NCBI GenBank assembly: GCA_026214975.1
Contig: CM047810.1
Location: 2,790,001 to 2,854,000 of the forward strand
Length of the DNA stretch: 64,000 nt
Source: Gentiana macrophylla
Taxonomy: Eukaryota > Streptophyta > Magnoliopsida > Gentianales > Gentianaceae
Direction of reading: 5' to 3'
In this document: positions 1 to 12,311 of the stretch, one piece after another
Layout of the letters: the number at the start of each line of letters is the position of its first letter
How positions within the stretch are numbered: the first letter of the stretch is position 1
Position numbers and translations under genes: made by a program
The notes under the pieces: model-generated
Seen by the model: only the letters and a program-made list of their open reading frames with translations
The model's database searches: none
What the model was told of the DNA's origin: nothing

Positions 1-486
1 ACGAAGTGAACTAAATGATCGCTTTAATTCAAAGACGTTCGATTAAGTTTTAGGGCGTGGATTATTCATTAAAACATTATTTTACGCTACACAACCCCCG
101 CTTAATCCCCTTAAGGCGTTTTACTCGTTTTACATAATTCGACTATACGTGCGTTTAGCTATTCATTTTGGCGATAATAACGGAATGATTAATGGAAATT
201 ATATTAACGACGATTTAAAAGTAAAAGCGAATTCATTTTTTTATAAGTACATATATATATTTATATATATATAGATATATAGTTATATAGTTAATAATAT
301 ATATAAGTGCATAAAAGTAAATATACTATACATATATATATAAGTGCGTAAAAGTAAATAATGTAAGTAAATGCGTAAAAGAAAATATATATATATATTA
401 TACTATATTTCTATATATATAAATAGCTAATATAACATAAATAACATAAAAAGAAACAAAATACAAAACAAAGGAAATATATATAG

Positions 487-488
<2 letters not shown>

Positions 489-556
<68 letters not shown>
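489..556. repeat. (TA)n microsatellite
   Basis: An almost pure TA run of about 34 units, inside a wider AT-rich stretch (about 245-590) with shorter TATA/ATAT runs. Confidence 0.95.
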
Positions 557-560
<4 letters not shown>

Positions 561-954
561 GTATATGTATATATATATATCAATATGCTAAAAAAAACAA
601 AACAAAACAAGAAAGTAATAATTTTATAAAATTACCCGATTACAACTGTTGATTCCGAGATTGTAGTTTTCCGGACATTACAACGACTACAGCAACACCG
701 AGCTACCGATAATTTCCCGAGCATTACAACGATACTACTACTGCTAAATTATTTCCGCATAATGCCAATATTAAAACTAAAAGAAAAAAAAAGCGAGATA
801 GATAGATATATATATATATACACAAAAGATATATATATATATAAAAGGGTGCCCCCATCTCTGCAAATGATCTGTATATATAAGCAAAGATTTTGGGGCC
901 GGATCGATCCGGTAGGAGTCGGATCGATCCGGTGCAAATCCTAATCGATTCTAT

Positions 955-1720
955 CCAAATCTTCTGGATGATTTGACATATATTGGATTAAAACTTCTAA
1001 AATTTATATCTTGAGTTGTAGACCTCCAAAATTGCAAACGAAATGCCAAAATTACGGTCTCGAGAAACTCTACAACTTTCATGAAGGACTCTTCTTCAGA
1101 AAACGTCTTCTTGAGTACCTCGTGTTCCTCCGAGCGTTTTTGCGACATTTTTTACGAAATTGAATCAATTAGCCAATTGACCACCATTTGAGTTGTAGAA
1201 GTCCGATTGACTTGATTCAAAATCCATTGGAAAGCTTTCTTGAAGATATACAACTTTTATTAAGGAAACTTCTTCAGAAAATGTCGTTTTGATGAGTCAT
1301 TCAGATGTCGTATCGCTTTGGGATTTTTACTATTACGAATCAATTAGCCACTTGGTCATAACTTGAGTTGTAGACCTCCAATTGACGTGATTCAAAATAC
1401 GTTGGAAATCTCTATCAAAGATCTACAACTTTCATTAAGAACACTTTCTCTGAAAACGTCATTTTGACGAGCCATTCCCAATACGTGTCGTTTTCGGGAT
1501 TGACCACTTGATCTAGTGACGTTTCATATCTTGAGTTCTAGAAGTCCAATTGACGTGATTCAAAGTGCGTCGGAACGTTTATATGAAGATCTACGACTTT
1601 CATTAAGGCCACTTCTTCAGAAAATGCCGTTTTGATAGGCAATTCCCATCGATACTCGGGATTTTCATTCTTAAGAAACGATTAACCCTTTGATTATTTG
1701 AATTAGTGACGCTTTATAAC
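955..1720. repeat. about 175-bp degenerate tandem repeat inside the LTR
   Basis: The phrase TTGAGTTGTAGA recurs near 1012, 1191 and 1363, with a variant at 1532. Each is followed by a related block with 'gacgtgattcaaaa', 'gatctacaactttcatta' and 'ttcagaaaa'. This gives about four diverged copies of roughly 175 bp. Similar phrases occur in the Athila-like LTRs at 43.6 and 49.5 kb, so this looks like a recurring plant LTR module. Confidence 0.7.
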
Positions 1721-3127
1721 TTCCTTCCAACGACTCGAATTGACTTCAAAAGTGTCTATACTCGGGATTTCGATTCATCTTAGGATTACGCAAAGAAATA
1801 AACAAAAATACCCACACATAAAACAGACACGACATACGGTCACTAAAACCGGTACAAAACTAACTAAAACTTATAAAACTACGATAATTTATATAATAAC
1901 TACTACTTATATATTTTTATGAAACTTAGGAATTAACGACTCGAAATGATACAAAAGTGCTCAAAATGATATCAGAAACGGGGTGAAAAGTTATAAAAAT
2001 AACTGTGAATTTTTCCGTTATCATACGCTAATTAAAACTGACGAGCAACGTAGCCGTGGCCATACCTACTGAGATAATAAATCCTACTAAGCTAAACCTA
2101 CCATAAAGACGTGGCGGACTAACTAACAGACAAATAGGGGCTCGGTCGACCGAGCATAGACACTCGGTCGACCGAATGATTCCATTCGGTCACCCAAACG
2201 ATTTCATCCCCAGATTACATCCTAGAATATATTTCTCAGCGTTTCATCATACAGAACAGATTAAACAGTAACTCGTAAAGAAATCATATAAACTATACAC
2301 ATTAATTAAACCAAGCAGATTCATGAATAGACGTTAAACATATGACGTAGGTTATGGGATCCTCATAGACAAGGCTTCGCCACATCCCTAACATCATAGC
2401 CTAGATCTACATCATCTAGCTATTATTAATTAACTCAAACGATAAAGCATAATTGGAAGGGATTAATTACTTAAAAGAAAAGAAACAGAAAATAAAGGCT
2501 TACATAATTCGCAGCCTTTAAATTGCTGGAAACCTTCAATCTACTTATGCTACATTGTATTAAAATATCAAAGTAGAATTATATTCTAAAGTATGAAAGG
2601 TGTGTTTTACAATTGCTCATAGCTGTTGCTTATATAGGAGTTTCGGCCGACTTAGGAAGGATCTAGAGGATAAACACGATTAAAGTCAGAAACCGCCCCT
2701 GACCAGAGGCTCGGTCAACCGAAGGGATGCACTCGGTCGACCGAAGCATGAGGCTCGGTCGACCGAACCTGGATTTTCCAAGTTCTCCACGTTTTCTTCG
2801 TGCGCTTTGCTCCCACTCCACGCCGTCGTCTTGATCTCGATTACTTCCTTCGTTTAATGCTCCGATTTTCTTCCTTTATCATCTTGAGATCATTGATTAA
2901 TTAACATTAATCCTCCCGATTTGTTGTGATCTGCAAAATAAGCAATTATCGCACAATAAATCGGTCTTTAATAATAAAAACGGCTAAATACCAAATATCA
3001 TATTAATAATCACTTAACATTAAATAATAAATATAAACATGTGATTTAATATGAAATATACATTATTAATCTCGATTTAAGGACAACGTTGATGACTTTT
3101 ACGGGTATAATTTGACCGTCATCAACA

Positions 3128-4080
3128 TGCTCTCCAACAAAGCAACCAGAAAACAAAAACAAAAAAGGTATATACAAAATTCTAAAAGAAATAAATCACA
3201 GCACCGTTTCCCGGCTACGGTGTCAAAAATTTGGTGGGTCGTCAAACCACCAAAAATAATTCACCTACTACCTTTATAGCTAGTATAACGGAAGTAGGGG
3301 TCGAATCCACAGGGAACGGTGGACTTATTTCTTCTAAAATTTGTAAAATAACAATTTTTTTTATTTATGACTAATTCCTAAGATAGAAGAAAAATAAAAA
3401 AGCAAAATCAAGAAAAGCTCCAGCTAATTAATTATCTCCCCTCAACTCCTATGATTGATCATTGATGCAAAGTTGACTCGTCAAATTACCAATAAATTGG
3501 TTATAGTTGCCGACAATCGCCAAGCAACCAAATTTTCCTATATTCGACAACCAGGACAATCACCACTACTTATCATCTAACTGTGTAGCACGCCTCTCAA
3601 CAATCGCCAGAGGTTAAGTGAGAACAATTGCATTAAAGATCAGAAAACCCAATTCTAGGTATTGACGCACATCGGGTTAACTTTAACCTAGATCACTTAT
3701 TTTCAGAACAGGGAATCCTACGGGCTACGAACCGACAGACAATATGTTGTTTACCACTTAAAATCAAACATTTATGACAATCGCCTCGATTCGATTTTTG
3801 GTACTAGAAACCCATCTAATTATCGTGCACAAATAACCAAACGAACAATCTAATCATCAACAGAGAAACCATAAAATAAGTAAATACTACCAATTTAATC
3901 GAGTAGAACGAACGATTCGATCTCACAACCTATAGCGATCGAGGGATAAAATAATCAATTAACTGGAAGAGAAAAGCTAACTACTCGTAATAGAAAAAAA
4001 ATATATATAAATAAAATATTATACCGTAGGCATGCGAAATTTGAAAGAAGGAAAAGAGTTGCCGGCACCCCAGTACCTCT
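3128..4080 (-). mobile_element. second gypsy-type LTR fragment with primer-binding site
   Basis: On the minus strand, 3225-3208 reads TGACACCGTAGCCGGGAA, a degenerate match to the tRNA-Asp-type primer site of Athila/Tat elements (TGGCGCCGTTGCCGGG). The LTR-like part is therefore at higher coordinates and only about 80 bp of internal sequence remain before the junction at 3127/3128. Phrases around 3290-3320, which on the minus strand mention 'ccctgtggattcgacccc', are typical of the end of such LTRs. No ORF is present. Confidence 0.45.
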
Positions 4081-4589
4081 GATCACTTCGTTCCTTCTTG
4101 CTGCCGTCTTTTCCTCTTTCTTTTATTTTCAATACTAGTTAACGTGAGCCGTGCAAGACACGGCGGACCCAATATAAATCGTTACCAACGATAATATCAA
4201 AGAATAGATCCCCAACGTGAAATAAATTGCGTGAAACTAAACCGTAAATAAATTCAAGGCGCGAGACAAAGAGAGCAAGAGAGAAATATATGACATTTTC
4301 TCCAAGAGGTAAATTTCTTTCTTAGAGACGTGAAGATTGTGAATCACCTCCTTCCAAATTTCTATCGTTAGTTTCCATCTACAAAATAAACTACAATATG
4401 ATGTATCTGAGAACAATGTCATAAAGTCGATCACTTTAGTTTCGACTACACGGTCAAATCTCCCGGGACGCCTTAGCTTCCAGATCATTAATATGCTTGA
4501 AAATGTGTTTCCCTCATTTTCTATATGATATTTCTTTTTCTTATCATTAATGAATACGTCATTGATCTCGTGTTCATTCATTTGGTAGA

Positions 4590-5375
4590 AAAAAAACATG
4601 TGTCAAACGGTCTGAAGGATACAAAAAGTGATTTGATATTCCAACGTCAATTTTAGTGACGTTCGTACTGCAAATGGCCGTCGGTTCCACCGACGTTATG
4701 TTGTTCAAAATAATAAAAATATTTAATGTGATGTCCACACGGTTTTATTCAATTGTTGTGTCGAGAAATCGAAAATTTTCGGTTGATTGAAATTTAAAAC
4801 TAAATCCGCACTGTTAGTTGGATGTAATAAAATGAGCCGTATCGAAATCTACACTTTGTTGTGTATAATATTCAATTGTTGTGTCGAAATCGAATCGAGA
4901 AATCCAAAATTTTCGGTTGATTGAAATTTAAAGCCTCCTTCGGTTGATATATAACGATAAACGAAATTCCGGTTTTTATCGAAAGAAAAAAAAAAAAACC
5001 ACGTGTCAAACGGTCTGAAGAATATAAATAGTGATTTGGTATTCCAATGTCAATTTTACTGGCGTTCGTACTGCAAATGGCCGTCGGTTCCACCGACGTT
5101 ATGTTGCTCAAAATGATAAAAATATTTAATGTGGTGTCCACACGATTTTATTCAATTGTTGTATCGAAATCAAAAAATTTCGGTTGATTGAAATTTAAAA
5201 CTGAATTCGCACTGTCAGTTAGATGTACTAAAAATGAACTGTATCGAAATATACACTTTGTTGTGTATAATATTCAATTGTTGTGTCAAAATCGAAAATT
5301 TTCGGTTGATTGAAATTTAAAACCGCCTTCGGTTTATATATAACGATAACCGAAATTTCGGTTTTTATCAAAAGA
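4590..5375. repeat. tandem duplication, unit about 403 bp
   Basis: TGTCAAACGGTCTGAAG occurs at 4601 and 5004, and the sequence after each is closely similar for nearly 400 bp. Each unit holds two copies of a shorter phrase (TTCGGTTGATTGAAATTTAA) and a short hairpin, CGTCGGT-TCC-ACCGACG, in 'gccgtcggttccaccgacg'. No gene is evident; short ORFs on the minus strand do not resemble known proteins. Confidence 0.8.
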
Positions 5376-5719
5376 AGGGGAAAAAAAACCTACTGTATTT
5401 AAAAAGATAAAAATAAATAAATAAATTATATGCCACGTGGCACAATGTGGGAAGAGTCTCTTCACTTCTTATACATATAAGATAAGATAAGATAAAACAT
5501 ATTCTAATCTTCAATATCTCTAGCATCGTCCGTAGTACATGTTTATGGGAAATGAGAAGCTAACTTGGGCCAAGCCAAAGTCTTTTTATTTTTCCTAATT
5601 TAATAATAATAAAATAAATAATAATATTTAATTATTAAATATTGTCTTTTTAATAGTAAAAAAAATCTAATGTGAATAAAAGAGCGAAAATCTACGGTTG
5701 GTTTCGACATACATTATCA

Positions 5720-7640
5720 TCTTTTCATTAGTCGGGATCCCAACACAGGTGAAAACTGAAATTCTGAATTCTTTAATAGCCGTTTTTCTCCAATTTCCCA
5801 CAAAACTTCCAAAAAATGCTCTATAAATCCCGAAATCTTCCAACATCTCTTCCGAGCTCCTAAAACCTGAAAATCAACCAAAACATACCTGAAACAGAGC
5901 ATCTCCCGACATAATAGATATAAAATAAGCACAGAAAATAATACTGTCTCATCAGCCATACATTAGGATCCTTATTAACATTGACAGACTGAACTTTACT
6001 AGACTCAACAAGGAAAGCAGAAGTGGACTTGACTCTGGAAAGCTGATTGGATTGAGAGGAGCTCACGACACTCTCAACTTGATTGCCCATCTTGTACATA
6101 CCACCCTCCAGTGCTCCTATAAGCAGTGGCATCCCTGTTTTCTTGGCCTTCACAATACAAGAGGAGTCAGTATACATCATTATCACAGGCAAGTTTAGAA
6201 ACACTAATAAGATTTTTAGTAATTGCAGGGACATGAAGCATAGACTGAAGTTTTAAGGAGTGGGGTGAGTGTGTGATAGGTATGCTAGTGTGGCCAACAT
6301 GAAGGATACTGAGTTGCTCACCATTTCCTACTCCAAGTGTGTCAGAACCTGTGTATCCAGAACTGAGATGCATATTGTTCAAATCCCCTGTGATATGGTT
6401 AGTAGCACCACTGTCCATGTACCAAGAAGAATCAGCTACTGATTAAGGTGAGCCCATGTATGCAACAGGTCTGGGATTGCCTTGATTACCAGAAGCCCTA
6501 AGAGTGTTATTGGTGTTTCCAGGACCAGTAAAACTGACATCAAATCTATGCCAACTCTCCAGGACAGTGTGTCCATTTTTACCACAAAGTTGACACACAC
6601 TTCTGTTATTGGAATTTGATCTACCTTCTCTTCCACCTCTTGATCTACCACCTCTATTTCCACCTCTTCCTCTACCAGAATTTTGAAACTGAGGCCTAGG
6701 ATCAGATGAATTAGCTCATCTATGATGCACCTGAGCAAGATTCAAGGAGGGATGTGCCACTGCAGCAGCAGGTTTAAACCCGGCAATCAACCTTTCATGG
6801 GTAAGGAGTTGTGACTGGACTTCTTGCCAACTCATACAGCCAACTCTAGGAGTGATGTTTACAATTGCTGATTCATAAGCTCTATCCAACCCCCCAAGAA
6901 CTGCCAGTATGAGCTCAGATTTTGAGATAGGATAACCAGCCGCTACCATCTTATCAGAATATGATTTCATGAGTGCTAGATAATCAACCATGGATCAGTT
7001 GCTTTTTCTGTTCTTGTTAGAGCAGTCTTATATTCTAGCATACGGGCCTCAGAGTGTGAATTGAACAGAGTTTCTAGTGTGTTCCAAATCTCATAAGATG
7101 TAGTACATCCTATTACCTATGTTAGGGCCTGTTCTGTCATAGAGCTGAGCAACCATCCCATCAACAGCTGATCTGTGGAATCCCATTGTTCTACAGCTGC
7201 TGAGATCTGCAGGTTTGGAGACAAGGTGCTGGGCCTTGGTATGGTTGCAAACAGAAAACCTTCCAGTTTATATCCTTTAACAATTGGAAGAATAGTATAC
7301 TTCCATAGAAGATAATTTTCATGATTAAGTTTGACAGTGCAAGAAGATCGAAGTATAGAGGTAGAATCCGCAGCATGCACACTAGGAATCAAGCTGGGAA
7401 AAGGTGAACTCGATGGAATCAGTGAGGGAGTCACCGGAAAAGATGAGGATGAGTAGGAACACCAGTAGTTAAGCAGTTTGGGAACCCAACAGTGGGAAAC
7501 AATAGAGCTGCCATTGAAGAAAATTGAGGAAATAACTATGTTTGCCATGGTAATGTAGATGTAGCCATGAAGGCACCACCCATTGAAGAGGCCGGTGCTG
7601 AAACATCAGCTGCTACCGGAGTAACACTTTCAGTGGTGGA
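5720..7640 (-). pseudogene. decayed Ty1/copia gag-protease fragment
   Basis: Minus-strand frames, in order, give a copia gag (UBN2-type) segment at about 7440-7117, more gag at 6991-6716, a basic RG-rich stretch and zinc knuckle at about 6690-6548, an aspartic protease start (MDSGATNH) at 6418, and a pre-integrase segment to about 5960. Frames change between these blocks and stops interrupt them, so no full polyprotein can be made. The knuckle reads C-x2-C-x4-H with Ser where the last Cys is expected. No reverse transcriptase or RNase H is present. This is a truncated relic of an intracellular retrotransposon. Confidence 0.85.
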
Positions 7641-8553
7641 GTCACCGGTCCGACCGACGGTGGTTCTGCAGCCTATAACCAGTTTTCCCTATATACATTA
7701 TAAAAATCGATTTTGATAACGAACTGTAGTGCACAAATAGAATGGTGAACGAGTAGATTAAATGTAGTGTAAATAAAGATTATTTTTAACTGTACGGGTT
7801 GAGAAATTATTTATGTTTGTATTAATATTATTTTTCGTGTTTTTGCAACAAAATCTGTATTATTGTCATACATAACCGGGTTATAATCTTTGGCCCGGAC
7901 ATAAACGGCAATAGCATGACATAATGTCGAAAATTTTATCTAAAAATTGACTTTTGATATATATATTTTTATTATAAAACAGCATATTCGGCGAAAGAGG
8001 CATAAGGACTTGGAGGCTCAAGACCAAGCCTAGGTTGCTTATGGGCATAGCTGGCCATATCTAGTGTTGAAGTTTGTAGAATTACAAACAAAAAAGAAAT
8101 TGCAGAATTATCATTAATAAACTGAAAGTTACAAGTTAAAATACAATGCAACTTATCATAGGGTATTTATAGCTTCATACACCTCATTAATCAGTTAAGA
8201 ATAAGTTACAAACGGTTACAACAACCTATAACATAATAACCGCTATACTAAACTGCTCCGTAGTTTGCTGAAGCTTCATATGGTTGGCTGAGTCCATCTG
8301 CAGACTGCACTCAATATCCCCTTCAATCCTTATACTGTAACATCTAGGTTGCACATTGAACACGATCCATTCCTCTTCATGGTGGACGGTGTGGTGTCTA
8401 AGCTAACCACACATTTATAATGTGTACGAGATGTGATCATACATTTCTGCTTATCACTAAAATCAAAATGACATCTTTTTGATAATAATATGTCAAAACA
8501 CATGATATTTTCACTAGAGAAGATCCAAACTGGATTACATGGGCATATAGTAT
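7641..8553 (-). other. intergenic; possible 249-bp copia LTR remnant at 8065-8313
   Basis: Nothing coding is supported. On the minus strand, 8313-8065 reads TGAGTGCAG...CTTCAACA, is preceded by a purine tract (AAGGGGATAT) and contains a TATA-like 'tataaatac'. That is the layout of a copia 3' LTR. No partner LTR or TSD was found, so the call is weak. Confidence 0.3.
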
Positions 8554-8638
8554 TGTTGAATATATAAAATGTTAATTATTTACCTTCCCATCATCTTAAG
8601 AGTTTGGGAGAGATGGTAGTTCAACATGGTATCAGAGC
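8554..8638 (+). mobile_element. very short LTR (73 bp) plus initiator-Met primer site
   Basis: TGTTGAATA at 8554 runs to a TTCAACA end at 8626, forming the TGTTGAA/TTCAACA ends of an LTR. TGGTATCAGAGC follows at once (8627-8638), the standard primer-binding site complementary to initiator tRNA-Met. An LTR this short fits TRIM/SMART elements. No second copy of the LTR is in the window. Confidence 0.6.
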
Positions 8639-8726
8639 GAGAGTCGAGAGTTCAAACCCCGCTCCAAGCATTGTCACACACAAACAAAAAAACAAGTGTT
8701 GCGTCTTTTTGAAAAAATATAATAGC

Positions 8727-9245
8727 CTCACACTTAGGCCACACTTGAGGAGACCTCCTTATTTTGGTTAGTTATTCCAATGGGATAATTCTGTCGTAGG
8801 GAGTCTCTATTACACCCGACAACCGGATTTGCACCACGTGGACAATAAAACAAAACAATTTTGTTTTTATAGACATACGACGCACATCTGACGATCGAGT
8901 CTAATAGAGGCTCGTACCTAAGAACATTCCAATGTATGGAGCTCACACTATTTTCCTAGCACTCGGTTTTCCCCACTCACACTTAGGTCCACTCTTGAGG
9001 GGACCTCCTTATTGCGGTTAGTTATTCTTATTTTGGAGGTTCACACTATTTCCCTAGCACCCGGTTTTTCCCACTCACACTTAGACCCATACTTGAAGGG
9101 ACCTCTTTATTTTGGTTAAGTGTTCCAATGTATGGAGACTCACACTATTTATCTAGCATCCGGTTTGGCCGGGAGGGGCCCAATACCTTGTAAATCATTC
9201 CTTCTTTCTAATAAAATTAGAAGGTTTCAAAAAAAAAAAAAAAAA
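8727..9245 (+). repeat. three tandem units of about 105 bp ending in an A tail
   Basis: The phrase CTCACACTTAGG...ACTTGAGGGGACCTCCTTATT...CTAGCACCCGGTTTT is repeated three times (starting near 8727, 8966 and 9073). The first copy is split by a MITE. The last continues into 'ctaataaaattagaaggtttc' and a run of about 17 A (9230-9245). An AATAAA-like signal followed by an A tail suggests a retroposed transcript. It starts just after the short LTR and primer site at 8554 and may belong to the same element. Confidence 0.6.
8783..8925. mobile_element. 143-bp MITE with 9-bp target-site duplication
   Basis: Flanked by direct repeats ATTCCAATG (8774-8782 and 8926-8934). Removing the insert and one repeat restores the tandem-unit sequence seen in its neighbours. 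The ends are imperfect inverted repeats sharing 'CTCTATTA' and 'CGA' blocks. A 9-bp TSD is typical of Mutator-like elements. A related stretch lies at about 40635-40710. Confidence 0.75.
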
Positions 9246-9315
9246 TGGAAATGCCTGAATTTCACGGTTAATTTGCTCAAACTTTAATTTCACGGTTAAT
9301 CATTGTACAGAATTA

Positions 9316-9561
9316 CTCCCTCCGTTCTGAAATAATTGTGGCAATTGTCAATAACACGCATATTAAGAATGTGTGTTAATGTTTTAATTCGAATGCCAAA
9401 TGACTAAAAAAATCATTAGTCTATAATTAATACAATGTTGTGTTTACTTTCTCACTCCTTAATAAATAAGGTTAGATGTAGAAAAAATACAATAAATACT
9501 GTATTAGAAATGTAAATAAATCTTTTGACAACTGCTTCAATTATTTTGAAACTGAGGGAGT
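9316..9561. mobile_element. Stowaway-type MITE
   Basis: Starts CTCCCTCCGTTCTGAAATAA and ends with the inverted counterpart (...TGAGGGAG), flanked by TA on each side (9314-9315, 9562-9563). The CTCCCTCCGT terminus and TA target are the Stowaway (Tc1/mariner) hallmark. Confidence 0.9.
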
Positions 9562-10549
9562 AATACTGTACAATGATTAACTGCTTCAATTATCTTGTGG
9601 AATAAATTGAGTTTCGTGCCTTGTGCAAATAGAATTAAGCAAACGTTCCTTCATTTGGATAACCGGAAATTTTATTATGGTTTTGGATCAAGTATAATTT
9701 GAAGATCCAGGACCAATAGAAAAATAACAAAATATATAAGGGTCTACCGTGTAAAATATAAATCCAATTTTTTACGTTTTTACCCTTCTTATAAACAATT
9801 TCATTGATGGAGAAGTATGACATGGTGTTCCTGGACCACCATAAAACTACTGTTGGACATTGAGTTTGCCAAAATTAAATAATAAAACAAAAATAGAAAA
9901 AGGAAAATGAATAAGGACGTGAAGCATTGACTTATGTTTACGTGGTAATCACGTCAAAACAACAAAAAGTCAAATAAATATTCTATCCAGTTTTGAATTT
10001 TTCTTCCCTCCAAATTTCTAGCTGGAAAAATTCGTAGTCAAACTCTTTTTCAAATTAATCTGACTTTAACGCAAAAAAATAATCTAAAAAAAGTTGAAAA
10101 TCGGCCTGCTTCATTGGCATATTGAACATTATAATATAATTTCTAGTAGTATTGTATAAGATAGGTTTGTTGTTTTATAAATTTCTTTATATTTAAACTT
10201 GGTTTACTTGGGATTTGGGAGACCATAATTAGAGTTTCAGTAGCTATTTAGTTCGTAATCTTCGTCCTATTTGTTCCTCTTTTCATATACAATAATTTGC
10301 AGTAGCATCAATTAACAAAATTATAAAAGGGTGACATAAACAAAGCATTGATTATGTTAATTTGTTAGATGATAGAATAGGGTTAAATCAATCACGTTAA
10401 AGCAACAAATCTTGTTACTGAAATAAGTCAAATAACAAATAAACAACAACTTAACGACAAAAAAAAAAAAAAAAAAAAATCAAATAAACCACCTTTATAT
10501 AGACACCTAAGAAAAAGAAAAGAAAAAAGGGAAAGAATTAAATGTATAG
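9562..10549. other. AT-rich intergenic DNA, no gene seen
   Basis: No coding potential is recognised. Contains a run of about 20 A near 10461-10480. The minus-strand ORFs here are low-complexity readings. Confidence 0.7.
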
Positions 10550-11445
10550 TTTGGTGTAACAACAATTGTTCAGCACTTATGCCACTACTAACTAACACAT
10601 AGTTTCGACAATTACAATCATTGATCTCTAACACCACTACTAGCTAACAAGTAAAATATTGATAATAACAATTATCGGCCTCTATCATAATTTAGTCACC
10701 AGTAACTAACACGTACAGTCTTGATATAATAATAACTGTTGACCACTACCATCACTACTAACTGACACGTACAATTTTCGTGGTAATAATTGTTGACCAC
10801 TATCACCACTCAGCCATTACTAACTAACATGTACAATCTTGATAATAACATAATGACCTGTACCACCACTTAGCCGCTACTAACTAACACGTACAATCTT
10901 GATAGTAACAATTATCGACAACTAACATCACTTAGTCACTACTAGCGTACACATATAATCTTGATAGTAACAACTGTTGACCACTAACACCTATTAGCCA
11001 CTACTTAATAGCACATACAATCGTGATAGTAACAACTATTTACCACTAACACCACTTAGCCACCATTAACAGACATATAAAATTTTGGTAGTAACAACTA
11101 TTGATCATTACCACCACTTAACCACTAGTAACGAACACATACAATCTTGGTAGTAACAACTATTGACCACTGCCACCATTTAACTATTACTAACTAACAC
11201 GTACAATATTGACAGTAAAACTATTGACCACTAATAACTGACACATACAATCTTGATAGTAACTACTATTTACCACTAACTCTACTTAGGGGCTATTTGT
11301 TAAATCTGAAATCTGAAGTCTGCAGTTTGAAATCTGAAATCTGAATATATTAAGCTACTGAATTATTTAAGTGATTAGACTGTTTGATAACAACATAACT
11401 TGAAAACTGAAAATGATTTGTTTTTGAAATTTTATCCATACATAT

Positions 11446-11476
<31 letters not shown>

Positions 11477-11790
11477 TGAATGGATATTCTCGTATTTTTA
11501 AACATATATGATTCAATATAATGATAACAACATATATATTTGGAGAAAGTTATTTATACGTTATAACACTTCAATTAATAATTTATTAAGTGGTGTTAGA
11601 AAACATTATCAAACACATCTGAATGTAACCAGCACTAAATATTTTAAGAATAAATGATGAATTAGTTTATCAAAAAGGCCCTTAGCCAATACTAACACCT
11701 ATAATCTTGGTAAAAATTACAATCTTGATAGTAACTACTCCACTTAGCCAATACTAACACCTATAATCTTGGTAACAATTATCTATTAAG
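10550..11790. repeat. 62-bp minisatellite, about 12-14 copies, interrupted
   Basis: Diverged copies of a unit of about 61-62 bp containing ACAATCTTGATAGTAACAA, TTGACCACTA and CACCACTTAGCCACTACTAA run from about 10550 to 11288 and resume at 11682-11790. The gap is filled by a MITE (separate entry). The array ends about 500 bp upstream of the carboxylesterase start codon. Confidence 0.85.
11289..11681. mobile_element. 393-bp MITE, TTA target (Tourist/PIF-like)
   Basis: Begins GGGGCTATTTGTTAAA and ends TCAAAAAGGCCC, which are imperfect terminal inverted repeats. TTA flanks both ends (11286-11288, 11682-11684). The repeat unit it interrupts normally reads CACTTAGCCA, so the join across the insert (ACTTA|GCCA) is restored exactly. 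The 3-bp TTA target suggests the PIF/Harbinger superfamily; CTTA (4 bp) is also possible. Confidence 0.75.
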
Positions 11791-12228
11791 TGCGACAAAC
11801 TCTTTTGGGTTAGATATATCTGGTATTAAATTTCTTCACATTAAACTTTTCTAGATCAGTGCATAATTTATGTAGGTCCAACTTATTCAATGATCTAATG
11901 ACACCATATCAAATTTACGTTACAACAATATTTAAGGCAACTTAGACATTTCACTTTTTATTTATTTATTTTTTATTTTATAGAAACCGTCCATTTTATT
12001 TCATACTCACAAAAACCAAACAAACTTAGACATTTCAATTTAGTGAATATACAATTTTTTTTAAAAACCCCTAACGGGGTTTACATGTCAGATTATAGTC
12101 TAGCTCAACACTAGACCGATTCATCTCCTTTATTGTGGGTGAATATACAATTTTAATCTCGGTATAGTCTAACTTTAACCCGAAATGTCAAGTACAGTTA
12201 CGGTGTTACGCGCCATCTTTCTCCTGTG
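11791..12228 (+). other. upstream region of the carboxylesterase gene
   Basis: AT-rich DNA without ORFs. Contains a short hairpin, AACCCCTAACGGGGTT, near 12065. It probably contains the promoter, but no transcription-factor site can be assigned with confidence. Confidence 0.5.
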
Positions 12229-12238
12229 TATATATACA
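12229..12238 (+). promoter_or_regulatory. TATA box of the carboxylesterase gene
   Basis: TATATATACA lies 83 bp upstream of the ATG. A start about 30 bp further on would give a 5' leader of roughly 50 nt, normal for a compact intronless plant gene. Confidence 0.65.
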
Positions 12239-12311
12239 CCCACCATCTTCCAAGTTCCAATCTGTATCATCTTCATTCATAAGCTCGAGAACTTGTTTCA
12301 TCACGGTGAAA

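Larger units (their letters stand above)
1..3127 (-). mobile_element. long LTR of a gypsy-type retrotransposon, cut by window edge
   Basis: Read on the minus strand, the block starts TGTTGATGACGG at 3127, with the TG expected of an LTR, and has a TATA box (TATATAA, 2636-2630). Upstream of the TATA lie three copies of a CTCGGTCGACCGA-type motif (2710-2722, 2732-2744, 2754-2766); downstream are two more (2141-2154, 2163-2175) and a pair of GGATCGATCC palindromes (901-910, 921-930). No coding frame is supported; short ORFs here fall in low-complexity sequence. The other end lies beyond base 1, so the LTR exceeds 3 kb, which suggests a Ty3/gypsy Tat/Ogre-like element. The family assignment is inferred. 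Confidence 0.5.

Noticed and set aside
749..944. ORFs across AT microsatellite sequence on both strands
   Set aside because: Low-complexity (IYIYIY) readings of TA repeats.
5717..5959. 80-codon ORF downstream of the copia fragment
   Set aside because: Composition is not coding-like and it overlaps the decayed pre-integrase region in another frame.
10550..11288. CRISPR-like array
   Set aside because: Regular 62-bp units have no constant-repeat/variable-spacer pattern, and this is a plant nuclear genome; it is a minisatellite.
12306..12311. GTG codon in frame upstream of the carboxylesterase ATG
   Set aside because: Plant nuclear genes start at ATG; ATG 12312 gives the expected family N-terminus.
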